From Paracoccaceae bacterium (GTDB taxonomy: Bacteria; Pseudomonadota; Alphaproteobacteria; Rhodobacterales; Rhodobacteraceae): DNA of 42,603 bases. A program made the position numbers and the translations under genes. The notes beneath the pieces were generated by a model that did no database searches, was not told where the DNA came from, and saw only the letters and a program-made list of their open reading frames with translations. The stretch spans positions 1-42,603 of the forward strand of contig JAGRMG010000187.1 of assembly GCA_020441385.1 (NCBI GenBank). The letters run 5' to 3'. Shown here piece by piece: positions 18,539 to 26,436 of the stretch (position 1 is its first letter; each line of letters opens with the position of its first letter).

Positions 18539-19951
18539 CTACAGGATGGGCGAAAACAGCCGGGCCACCGGCGCGCCATAACGGATATGAAGCGGCTGCT
18601 GGGCGATGGTGCGCGTCTGTTCATAGCTGTGTTCGAAATCGGCGCGGAACATCGCTTCGAGCGCCGCCGCCGCCTGCCGGTCGAAGAACAGGGCCATCGC
18701 CTCGAAATTCAGCCGGAACGACCGGTTGTCGAGGTTGGTGGTGCCGACCGCGGCCAGCTGATCGTCGACCAGGAACGCCTTCTGATGCATGAACCCGCGC
18801 GTGAAGCGGAACAGGCGCACCCCGCTTTGCGTCATCTCGTCGTAATAGGCATAGGCGGCAAGCCATGTCATGAGGTTGTCGGCCCGTTCCGGAACCAGCA
18901 CGCGCACATCGACACCGCGCAGCGCAGCATGCTTCAGCGCGGTCATCACGTCGAGATCGGGCACGAAATAGGGCGAGGCGATCCAGACCTTCGTCTGCGC
19001 CGCCGCGATCGCGGAAAAGAACATCATGCTGCCGGTTTCGGTGGCATCGCCCGGCCCCGTGGCGACGATCAGCGCGGTCATGTCCTCTTGCGTGCGCCTG
19101 GCGTCCCAGTTCAGGTCGTCCAGCACCAGGGTGTCGGTGGCCCAGTGCCAGTCCTCGACAAAGATCAGTTGCAGTTGCAGCACAACCGGCCCGCGCACCC
19201 GGTAGTGGGTGTCGCGCCACGGGCTGATGGCGGGATCGCGGCCCATGTATTCGTCACCCACGTTGTGCCCGCCGATGAACCCCGTGACGCCGTCCACCAC
19301 GACGGTCTTGCGGTGGTTGCGGTAGTTCAACTGGAAGCGGAACCTGGGGCCGCGCTGGCTGTCGCGGTCGGCCACGTCGATGCCTGCGGCGCGCAGGTCG
19401 TCGGAATAGGCGCGCGGCAGCTTGTAGCTGCCGACCGCGTCTATCAGGAACCGCACATGCACGCCGCGCCGCGCGGCCGCGATCAGCCGTTCCTTGACGG
19501 CCCGGCCCAGGACATCGTCATGCACGATGTAGAACTGGAACAGGATATAGTCCCGTGCGGCGTCGATCGCCTCGAAGATCGCGGCGAAGGTCGCCTCGCC
19601 GTCGATCAGCAGATCGGCACCGTTGCCGCGCACCGCCTGCATGTTGGCGATGCCCTCGAACGGGGCGAGGTTGATCGCATCCTCGCCCAGATCGGGCCGG
19701 TGCTGCGAGGCGAACGCCTTGAGCCCTTCCACCACGCGCTTGGATTCAAGCCGCGTGATGCGATAGCCGCGAAACCTGTGATGGCCCAGAAACATGTAAA
19801 GCGGCACGCCCAGAATCGGGAGCGCGATCAGGAAAACCCCCCAGCCCACCGCGCCCTGAGGCGTGCGCGCCGTCACCGCCGCATGCACGGCGCAGAACAG
19901 CGCCGAGCCATAGATCGCGATGGCGACCAGGCTGCCGAAGACTACCAGCAT
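18539..19951 (-). CDS. cls: Cardiolipin synthase (phospholipase D family)
   Basis: The 470-residue protein begins with two membrane helices (MLVVFGSLVAIAIYGSAL, then VGWGVFLIALPILGVPLYMF). It then carries two phospholipase D HKD motifs, HRKTVVVDGVTGFIGGHN and HQKAFLVDDQLAAVGTTN, each followed by the usual acidic and Asn residues. It joins two phosphatidylglycerol molecules into cardiolipin at the inner membrane. It is the last gene of a five-gene minus-strand run and starts 25 bp after the HAD phosphatase stop. The run may serve membrane lipid or envelope upkeep. Confidence 0.92.
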   Translation of the reverse strand: MLVVFGSLVAIAIYGSALFCAVHAAVTARTPQGAVGWGVFLIALPILGVPLYMFLGHHRFRGYRITRLESKRVVEGLKAFASQHRPDLGEDAINLAPFEGIANMQAVRGNGADLLIDGEATFAAIFEAIDAARDYILFQFYIVHDDVLGRAVKERLIAAARRGVHVRFLIDAVGSYKLPRAYSDDLRAAGIDVADRDSQRGPRFRFQLNYRNHRKTVVVDGVTGFIGGHNVGDEYMGRDPAISPWRDTHYRVRGPVVLQLQLIFVEDWHWATDTLVLDDLNWDARRTQEDMTALIVATGPGDATETGSMMFFSAIAAAQTKVWIASPYFVPDLDVMTALKHAALRGVDVRVLVPERADNLMTWLAAYAYYDEMTQSGVRLFRFTRGFMHQKAFLVDDQLAAVGTTNLDNRSFRLNFEAMALFFDRQAAAALEAMFRADFEHSYEQTRTIAQQPLHIRYGAPVARLFSPIL

Positions 19952-19976
19952 CGCGGCCCGTCCCGCCCCCGAGGAG

Positions 19977-20960
19977 TCACTTTCCCTCGGTGTAGATGCG
20001 CGACCAGTCCTTAGCCATGTCCACGATCAGCCAGCCGCGGCCGGGGCCCTCGTCGAGTCCGCGCTTGAGGACGCCGACATGGCCTTCGCGGTCATAGGCC
20101 GCCTCGCGCGTGGCATCGGTATGGTGCACCAGCAGACCCAGGCGCGCACCGTGGCCGGCGGTGGTGTATTCCAGCATCTGGAAATCGCCGTCGGAATTGC
20201 CGGCGGCCAGGATCGGGCGCCGTCCGATGATGCGATCGATCGCCACCGGCTTGCCTTCCTTGTCATCGACGAAGAACACCTGCGGATCCTTGACGATGAC
20301 CGGTTGCCCGTCCTCGACATGATAGCTGCTGGCCAGCGATGTGCCGATCACCTGTTCGGGCACGATGCCATAGGCCCGTTCGGCAAAGACCCGCAGGAAG
20401 TGAACGCCGCCGCCCGAGACGATGTAGGTGGCAAAGCCCTCGTCGCGCAGGTATCGCAGCAGTTCCGTCATCGGCTGATAGGTCATGTGATCATAGCGCA
20501 GGCCGGTTCCGGGATGGCGGGCCGTGTCCAGCCAGGCGCGCACGTTGTTCTGGAAGGCCTCCACGCTCAGCCCCGCATGCGAGGCGGCGACGATCTCGGC
20601 CAGCGCCGTGTTGCCGCCCGCCAGCGCGGCCTGGTAGTCGCCCGCGGCGGCGGCTTTCAGCGTGTCCGAGGTCAGGATGGAAGGGTCGTCCCCGGCGCGC
20701 CGCGCCACCTCGTCGAATGCGAAGATGAGCTGGAAATACACCGGCTGTTCGCCCCAGAGCGTGCCGTCGTTGTCGAAAACGGCGATGCGCGCCTCGGGGG
20801 GGACGTAGTCTTGCGAGGCCGGGTCGGTCACGTCATCGACAAAGGCCACGATCCGCGCCTTGATGTCGCCATCCTCCCAGGACGGCAGCGGATCGGCAAG
20901 CGCGGCGGTGCAGAATGCGGCCGACGCCGCGATCGAAATAGCCAGCCGTTTCAACATCAT
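19977..20960 (-). CDS. Exported HAD-superfamily phosphatase (phosphoserine phosphatase-like)
   Basis: I chose the ATG ending at 20960 because GGGAGA sits at a good distance before it; the product is 327 residues. A signal peptide (MMLKRLAISIAASAAFCTAA then LADP) predicts export. HAD motif I is AVFDNDGTLW, motif II the Ser of YIVSGGGVHFL, and motif IV ILAAGNSDGDFQML. The substrate is unknown; a periplasmic phosphomonoesterase is likely. It is followed by cls and preceded by the small holin-like gene. The Asn in DNDGT is tolerated in this subgroup because both catalytic Asp residues remain. Confidence 0.82.
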   Translation of the reverse strand: MMLKRLAISIAASAAFCTAALADPLPSWEDGDIKARIVAFVDDVTDPASQDYVPPEARIAVFDNDGTLWGEQPVYFQLIFAFDEVARRAGDDPSILTSDTLKAAAAGDYQAALAGGNTALAEIVAASHAGLSVEAFQNNVRAWLDTARHPGTGLRYDHMTYQPMTELLRYLRDEGFATYIVSGGGVHFLRVFAERAYGIVPEQVIGTSLASSYHVEDGQPVIVKDPQVFFVDDKEGKPVAIDRIIGRRPILAAGNSDGDFQMLEYTTAGHGARLGLLVHHTDATREAAYDREGHVGVLKRGLDEGPGRGWLIVDMAKDWSRIYTEGK

Positions 20961-21033
20961 CTCAAATTCTCCCGGTTGTTGATATGTCGCCAAGGGCCGG
21001 TTCAGGGTGCGGTACAGGACACACCCGGCCCGG

Positions 21034-21495
21034 TCATTTCTTCCTGCCGCTCAACAGCGCCGAAATCAGTGGGCCCAGCAGCGCGGGCAGGGCGGTGCCC
21101 AGCGGGTCGCGGGCGATCCGGCGGACATTGGCGGACATCTCGCGCGCCTCGGCCACGGCCAGTTCCGCCTCTGCCTCAAGCTCCGCGATGGCCAGATCGC
21201 GCAGTTCCGTCACCGGCTCAAGCTCCTTGCCCGGCGACAGCCGCCCGGCGATCAGCACCAGCGCGCCCGCCAGCACCAGATTGCACAGCGCGACGATCAG
21301 GGCGGCGAACTGCGCCGCCATGACGGTTATCAGCGCGTAGAACGCCGCGACGTTCAGCATCACTAGCCCGATCAGAGACACCAGCCCGGCAAAGGCATAA
21401 AGCCCGGTCTGGTTGCGGATCACCGCCATATGGCGCCGAGCGATCATGCGCTCGGTGCGCAGCACGATCGAAATGTTCCGGCTGATCCGGTTCAT
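21034..21495 (-). CDS. Phage-holin-superfamily (Holin_X/YqjE-like) membrane protein
   Basis: ATG ends at 21495 with GAGAGGAGAC upstream; the product is 153 residues. Two adjacent membrane helices (LYAFAGLVSLIGLVMLNVAAF and LVLAGALVLIAG regions) are flanked by a basic N-terminus and an Ala/Glu-rich helical tail (LAIAELEAEAELAVAEA), which resembles the Holin_X family, including E. coli YqjE. Despite the family name, no phage genes are nearby. It lies 19 bp after the YqjD-like gene, so the pair parallels E. coli yqjD-yqjE. Function is unknown; association with the inner membrane under stress is a guess from those relatives. Confidence 0.7.
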   Translation of the reverse strand: MNRISRNISIVLRTERMIARRHMAVIRNQTGLYAFAGLVSLIGLVMLNVAAFYALITVMAAQFAALIVALCNLVLAGALVLIAGRLSPGKELEPVTELRDLAIAELEAEAELAVAEAREMSANVRRIARDPLGTALPALLGPLISALLSGRKK

Positions 21496-21514
21496 CGCCG
21501 TCTCCTCTCTCTGC

Positions 21515-21808
21515 CTATCTCGCCATCCGCCCAAGCAGAAAGCCAAGCGCGAAAACCGCGATTGCGGCCAGCGCCGGCTGCCTGCGCGTGAAATCGCCGA
21601 TCTCGCCCGACAATTGGCGCCACAGATCCTCGATATCCAGATCGCCGGTGTCGATGCCGTGCGATTGCAGGAAACCGGCCAGGGCGGCCTTGCCGTCGCT
21701 TGCCGCTTCGGCCGCCTGTGCCGTGGCTTCGGCGGTCAGCTTCTGCTGCGCGGCGAGTTCCTCTCTGAGGGCGGCCAGTTCCTGTTCCAGTTCCGCCTTT
21801 GTCACCAT
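21515..21808 (-). CDS. Small tail-anchored YqjD/ElaB-like protein
   Basis: The 97-residue product has an N-terminal coiled coil (MVTKAELEQELAALREELAA), a middle linker, and a single C-terminal membrane helix ending in LGFLLGRMAR. This layout resembles the ElaB/YqjD/DUF883 group, in which the C-terminal helix anchors the protein in the inner membrane and the rest faces the cytoplasm; E. coli YqjD associates with ribosomes in stationary phase. Sequence similarity is too weak by eye for a firm family call. It is the second gene of the minus-strand run, 32 bp after the previous stop. Confidence 0.6.
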   Translation of the reverse strand: MVTKAELEQELAALREELAAQQKLTAEATAQAAEAASDGKAALAGFLQSHGIDTGDLDIEDLWRQLSGEIGDFTRRQPALAAIAVFALGFLLGRMAR

Positions 21809-21840
21809 CGGTTGTCCTTTCCTGCCGGCTCCTTCGCGCC

Positions 21841-22080
21841 TCAGACGCGACTCTTGCGCATCCGGTCAAAGGCCGTCTTGATGCGGATGCCCAGTTCACG
21901 GGCGGCCTCGCCGACCTCCTCGGCGGATTTGTCAAGCTGCGCGCCGTGCACGAAACGGTCCCAGTCCGAGACCAGTTCGTCCCATTCCTCCTCGGCCTCC
22001 TTGCTGGCCAGATGCAGTTGGAGCTTCATCTCGTCGCGTTTCTGCTTCATGGCGGCAAGCCAGTCGTCCATGTCGTTCAT
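21841..22080 (-). CDS. Small acidic helical protein of unknown function
   Basis: The start ending at 22080 follows a strong AGGAGG ribosome site and gives 79 residues; the longer frame upstream lacks such a site. The chain is almost entirely helix-forming, Trp- and Glu-rich (KEAEEEWDELVSDWDRFVHG) with a basic end. It has no signal peptide or membrane helix. I do not recognise a family. It heads the minus-strand run with the YqjD-like and Holin_X-like genes and may be their soluble partner. The 120-bp gap to the divergent AI-2E gene must hold both promoters. Confidence 0.65.
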   Translation of the reverse strand: MNDMDDWLAAMKQKRDEMKLQLHLASKEAEEEWDELVSDWDRFVHGAQLDKSAEEVGEAARELGIRIKTAFDRMRKSRV

Positions 22081-22200
22081 GTCGCGCCTCCTGGGTATCG
22101 GCCGGTTGGCCGGTTCAGGCCGATGTTGCATCCTAAACGCTTGTTGTGCAACGTGCCTTCAATGGCAATCGGATCACGCGATCAACCTGCGGGGCATTTC

Positions 22201-23295
22201 ATGCAACCGTTTCGCCCCTTTTCCGCGGATGTTCTGCGCTGGATCGCGCTGCTGGTGGCGACGGCGCTGATCTCGGTCGCGTTTTTCGACATGATCCGCG
22301 GCCTCCTGGTGCCGCTGGCGCTGGCGGCGATCACGGGCGCGATGGCGCAGCCGCTGAATCTGCGGCTGACCGAGCGGCTGGGCGGCCGCCGGGCACTGGC
22401 CAGTACGCTGAGCCTGATCTTGATGCTGCTGGTGGTGATCCTGCCGATGATGGCGATCATCGCCGTCGCCGTCGGCCAGGCCGAGACGCTGGCGCGCGGC
22501 ATCGGCGCGCTGGCCGGCAAGCTGAACGCCGCCGACTGGTCGATGAAGGTTCCCGACTGGATCCCGTTCGAAGGCAACCTCGAGGAATTCTGGCCCAGGG
22601 TGCTCTCCAAGCTCGGCGAACTGATCCAGGCCGCCGCGGGCTTTTTCGTGGCCTCGCTGTCCTCGGTCACGCTGGGCGCGGCCATACTCTTCCTGCATCT
22701 GTTCGTGTTCTTCTATTCGCTGTTCTTCTTTCTCCAGATGGATACGCCGATCCTGGTGCACCTGCTGCGGTTCACCGGCCTGGCGCCCGAGACGCAACAG
22801 CGGCTGAACGAACGGATCATGTCGGTCAGCCGCGCCACCATCAAGGGCACGCTCAGCATCGCCGTCATCCAGGGCGCGCTTGGCGGGCTGGGGTTCTGGG
22901 TCACGGGCGTGCCGGGTGCGGCATTCTGGTCGGTGGTCATGATGGTGATGGCGATGCTGCCGGCGATCGGCGCCCCGGCGGTGCTGCTGGCGGGGGCGCT
23001 ATATCTGGCGATCAAGGGCCAGTACATGGAAGCCGTCGGCCTCGCGATCTGGGCAACCGCGGTGGTTTCCACAATCGACAACTTCCTGCGCCCGTGGCTG
23101 GTGGGGCGCGATGCGCGCCTGCACGACATCGTGATCCTGATCGCCACGCTGGGCGGGCTGGGCATGTTCGGCGCACCCGGCATGATCCTGGGGCCGGTCC
23201 TCGCGGGGCTGTTCGTGACCGTCTGGACCACGCTGGCCGAAACCTTCGAGGATGAATCGCGCCCCTCGCCCAAGGGGGATAGCCATGACGGATAG
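22201..23295 (+). CDS. AI-2E family transporter (PerM/TqsA superfamily)
   Basis: ATG 22201 gives 364 residues; an in-frame ATG at 22162 would add 13 polar residues. The protein has about eight membrane helices with the family's long central loop and the characteristic C-terminal half (SRATIKGTLSIAVIQGALGG, then DNFLRPWLVG and GGLGMFGAPGMILGPVL). Members have been linked to autoinducer-2 export or Na+(Li+)/H+ exchange; the substrate here cannot be told. A YihY gene follows after 42 bp, so the two probably share a transcript. Confidence 0.88.
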   Translation: MQPFRPFSADVLRWIALLVATALISVAFFDMIRGLLVPLALAAITGAMAQPLNLRLTERLGGRRALASTLSLILMLLVVILPMMAIIAVAVGQAETLARGIGALAGKLNAADWSMKVPDWIPFEGNLEEFWPRVLSKLGELIQAAAGFFVASLSSVTLGAAILFLHLFVFFYSLFFFLQMDTPILVHLLRFTGLAPETQQRLNERIMSVSRATIKGTLSIAVIQGALGGLGFWVTGVPGAAFWSVVMMVMAMLPAIGAPAVLLAGALYLAIKGQYMEAVGLAIWATAVVSTIDNFLRPWLVGRDARLHDIVILIATLGGLGMFGAPGMILGPVLAGLFVTVWTTLAETFEDESRPSPKGDSHDG

Positions 23296-23337
23296 CCGGC
23301 CAGCCCGCCGGGGCAGGCAACCCGGGGCAGGGCGGGC

Positions 23338-24228
23338 ATGAGCGTGTCCGCCGAACGTATCGCCAGGTGGTTGTGGACGGTTCTGCGCGCCACGATCGAG
23401 GCGGTGCGCCGCTTCGACGCCAAGGGCGGCTGGGTGCTGAGCAGCCATGTCGCCATGTCGATGATGCTGGCGCTGTTTCCCTTCGTTCTGTTCGTGGTGG
23501 CGCTGGCGGGGTTCGTGTCGCGCGAATTCGCGCTGGCGGGGTTCCTGTCGGATCAGGCGGCGATCGACGATGTCGTCGAACTGGTGTTCGGCGCCTGGCC
23601 CGATGCGATCGAGGCCCCCATCGTGACCGAGGTGACGGCGGTGATCGAGGCCAACAACTCGCGCCTGATGACGGTGGGCGGGGTTCTGGTGCTGTATTTC
23701 GCCTCCAACGGCGTCGATGCGGTGCGCGAGGCGATGACACGGGCCTATCACGACACCGAAACGCGGCCCTACTGGCGGGCGCGGCTGCTATGCGTGGTGT
23801 TCGTGCTGGTGGGGGCGGTGGCGCTTCTTGGCGCCGTGGCCTTCGCACTTGCCGTGCCGATCTATTCCCGGCTGGTAAGCGCGGCCACCCCCTGGCCGTT
23901 CCTGCAATGGGTGTTCGACGAGGGCATCGGCCAGGTCATCATCCTGTCGATGCCGGTCCTGGCGGTTCTCGCCGCGCATGTCTGGCTGCCGGGGCGCCGG
24001 CACCGGCTGCGCCGCATCCTGCCCGGGGTGGTTCTGACCGTGGTGCTGTGGATGATCGTCGGCTGGGGGTTCTCGTTCTATGTGCGATCCTTCGGATCCT
24101 ACGCCGCCACCTATGCCGGTCTGGCCGGGGCGATGGCGGCGCTGATCTTTCTCTACCTGATTTCCGCCATCCTGATCCTGGGCGCGGAATTCAACGGTGC
24201 CCTCATGGACCTGGCAAAAGATGACTGA
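23338..24228 (+). CDS. YihY/BrkB family inner-membrane protein
   Basis: The product is 296 residues with about six membrane helices. Typical family features are HVAMSMMLALFPFVLFVVAL near the N-terminus, the FASNGVDAVREAMTRAYHD motif and the C-terminal YAATYAGLAGAMAALIFLYL with GAEFNGAL at the end. The family was once called ribonuclease BN by mistake and has no settled function. The gene lies directly after the AI-2E carrier and is followed by a probable terminator at 24255. Confidence 0.9.
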   Translation: MSVSAERIARWLWTVLRATIEAVRRFDAKGGWVLSSHVAMSMMLALFPFVLFVVALAGFVSREFALAGFLSDQAAIDDVVELVFGAWPDAIEAPIVTEVTAVIEANNSRLMTVGGVLVLYFASNGVDAVREAMTRAYHDTETRPYWRARLLCVVFVLVGAVALLGAVAFALAVPIYSRLVSAATPWPFLQWVFDEGIGQVIILSMPVLAVLAAHVWLPGRRHRLRRILPGVVLTVVLWMIVGWGFSFYVRSFGSYAATYAGLAGAMAALIFLYLISAILILGAEFNGALMDLAKDD

Positions 24229-24254
24229 GGGCCCGGCGGCAAAGCTGTGGCGAG

Positions 24255-24279
24255 CCGGGTTTTGCGCAAGACCCGGTTT
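24255..24279 (+). terminator. Probable terminator after the AI-2E/YihY pair
   Basis: CCGGGTTTT and AAGACCCGG form a nine-pair stem (one G-U) around a GCGC loop, followed by TTT. It lies 26 bp after the YihY stop. The T-tract is short. Confidence 0.6.
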
Positions 24280-24384
24280 CCACCGTCGGGTCTGCCCTGT
24301 AACCCGTTCTATGCAAACGCATGTTCGGCTGCGCGCGCTTCGGTGCGCTGACGGATGGCCCAAAGCAGGATGGCCCCGCCGCCC

Positions 24385-26316
24385 ATGTCCCTGATCCTTC
24401 GCCTGTTCGTGTCGTGCCTTGCCTGGATCGTGCCCGCCGCCGCGGGAGCACAGCAATCGGGCCGGCCCGCCTATGTCGGTTCGAATGCCTGCACCGGCTG
24501 TCACGAGGACGCGGCGGCGGCCTGGGCGGGGTCGCATCACGCGCTGGCCTGGACGCTGCCCGGGCCGGATACGGTGAAGGGCGATTTCGACGACACCACC
24601 TTCGAGCATGACGGGTTTTCGGCCGCCTTCCGCATCGAGGACGGGCGCTATTTCGTCACCGTCACCGAAACCGATGGCGGCGTTGCCGACTACCCGGTTC
24701 ATTCGCTCGCGGGCATCGCGCCGCTCCAGCAATTGCTGATCGAAACCGAACCGGGGCGGCTGCAGAGCTTTGACGTGGTCTGGGACGTCGCGGGCGCGGC
24801 CTGGTACGACCTCTATCCCGATCAGGATCTGCCGCCCGAAGACGGGCTGCACTGGAGCGGCCCCTACAAGACCTGGAACGCGCGCTGCGCCGAATGCCAC
24901 GCCACCGGATACGAACGCAACTACGACCCCCGCGGCCGCGGCTATGCCAGCACGCAGGCCGAAATCGGCGTCGGATGCGAGGCCTGTCACGGCCCGGGTT
25001 CGCTGCACCTGGACTGGGCGCGCGGCGAACCCCGCGCCCCGGCGCCGGCCGCATACGGTTTCACCGCCGCGCTGGGACAGGGCGATACGGCCGGCGACAT
25101 CGAACAATGTGCCACCTGCCATTCGCGGCGCGAACCGCTCACCGATGGCAACCCGTTGCCCGGCACGCCCTTCGCGGATGCCCACACGCTCGAACTGCTG
25201 CGGCCCGGGCGTTACCATGCCGATGGCCAGATTCAGGACGAGGTCTATGTTTACGGGTCGTTCCTGCAATCCAGGATGTATGCCAGGGGCGTGAGCTGCA
25301 TGAACTGCCACGAACCCCACAGCGCAACGCTGAAGGCCGAAGGCAACGCCGTGTGCACCCAATGCCATTCGCCCGCCGGAAACCCCGACTTTGCGACCCT
25401 GCGGCTGGCCGAATACGACGACCCGTCGCATCATCACCACGCGCCGGGCAGCGAGGGCGCGCAATGCAAGTCCTGCCACATGATCGAACGCGTCTACATG
25501 GGCATCGACGGGCGGCGCGATCACAGTTTCCGCATCCCGCGCCCCGATCTGGGCGACGAGACCGGGGCACCGGATGCCTGCACCGACTGCCACGGCGACC
25601 TTGGCCGCCAGGAGGCGGCCGACGCGATCGCGCGATGGTATCCCGATCCGGCACGGCGCGGAGCGCATTACGGACAGGCCTTCGCGCGGGCGCGCCAGGA
25701 TCCGCAGGCCGCGGCCCCGGCGCTGCGCCGGATCGCGCTGGATGCGGGCCAGCCCGGCATCGTGCGCGCCACCGCGCTCTATTATCTGCAACCCCTGGCC
25801 GACCCGGACCTCGCCGCGGCGATGGCGCCGTTGCTCTCGGATCCCGACCCGCTTGTGCGGGGCGGCGCGGCCGGCCTTCAGATCGCCGCCCCGCCGCGGG
25901 ATCGCGCCGCGCGGCTGGTCGGGGTGCTGGCCGACCCGGCGCGCTCGGTGCGGATCCTGGCGGCCAAGCAGATGCTGAACGTGGCGCCCGACACGCTGAC
26001 ACCCAGCCAGCGGGCGGTGGTGGGCGAGGCGATGGCGGACTGGCGGCGCTCGCTTTCCAACAAGCTCGACTTTCCCGAAACGCACCTGATCATGGGCGGC
26101 ATTGCCCTGACCGCGCGCAACCTGCGCGGCGCACAAGGCGCGTTCCGCGAGGTGGTGCGGCTCGACCCCCAGCGTATCGAGGCCTGGACCATGCTGGTGC
26201 GCCTGGCGCAGGTCGACGGCGGCCCGGACAGGGCGCGCGGCGTGTTGAACGAGGCGCTGGCGCACCTGCCGGGCGACCCCCGGCTCCTGCGCCTGAGGGC
26301 GCAGCTTGGCCCGTAG
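24385..26316 (+). CDS. Exported octaheme c-type cytochrome with HEAT/TPR-like C-terminal half
   Basis: From ATG 24385 the product is 643 residues; in-frame ATGs at 24355 and 24370 are alternatives, and no start has a strong ribosome site. A signal peptide (LILRLFVSCLAWIVPAAAGA) predicts export. Eight CxxCH heme motifs occur at about residues 36, 168, 198, 242, 305, 324, 361 and 399, spaced as in cytochrome c554-like multiheme proteins. Residues ~410-520 are Ala/Leu-rich repeats like HEAT, and ~560-640 look like TPR units (GAQGAFREVVRLDPQRIEAW). It likely moves electrons in the periplasm; donor and acceptor are unknown. No maturation or reductase genes are adjacent. Confidence 0.85.
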   Translation: MSLILRLFVSCLAWIVPAAAGAQQSGRPAYVGSNACTGCHEDAAAAWAGSHHALAWTLPGPDTVKGDFDDTTFEHDGFSAAFRIEDGRYFVTVTETDGGVADYPVHSLAGIAPLQQLLIETEPGRLQSFDVVWDVAGAAWYDLYPDQDLPPEDGLHWSGPYKTWNARCAECHATGYERNYDPRGRGYASTQAEIGVGCEACHGPGSLHLDWARGEPRAPAPAAYGFTAALGQGDTAGDIEQCATCHSRREPLTDGNPLPGTPFADAHTLELLRPGRYHADGQIQDEVYVYGSFLQSRMYARGVSCMNCHEPHSATLKAEGNAVCTQCHSPAGNPDFATLRLAEYDDPSHHHHAPGSEGAQCKSCHMIERVYMGIDGRRDHSFRIPRPDLGDETGAPDACTDCHGDLGRQEAADAIARWYPDPARRGAHYGQAFARARQDPQAAAPALRRIALDAGQPGIVRATALYYLQPLADPDLAAAMAPLLSDPDPLVRGGAAGLQIAAPPRDRAARLVGVLADPARSVRILAAKQMLNVAPDTLTPSQRAVVGEAMADWRRSLSNKLDFPETHLIMGGIALTARNLRGAQGAFREVVRLDPQRIEAWTMLVRLAQVDGGPDRARGVLNEALAHLPGDPRLLRLRAQLGP

Positions 26317-26399
26317 CGCGCGCCTTGGGCCGTGGATGAAGGGAACAGACCGCCGGATATGGACTGGTCCGGACCCGCGGCCTAACGTGCCGGAAATGC

Positions 26400-26417
26400 C
26401 CGAACCGACCGGTTCGG
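26400..26417. promoter_or_regulatory. Inverted repeat upstream of aldehyde dehydrogenase, candidate operator
   Basis: CCGAACC-GACC-GGTTCGG is an inverted repeat with seven-base arms ending 19 bp before the dehydrogenase start. Its core, GAACCGACCGGTTCGG, differs by one base from 35984-35999 upstream of the L,D-transpeptidase gene. Its place is right for an operator or a leader hairpin. The rest of the 26317-26436 gap shows nothing else. Confidence 0.35.
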
Positions 26418-26436
26418 CAACGGGAGTGGCGGGACC

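Noticed and set aside
21034-21495. Holin-like gene as a prophage remnant
   Set aside because: No capsid, integrase, lysin or tail genes are nearby. The Holin_X/YqjE group is chromosomal in many proteobacteria.
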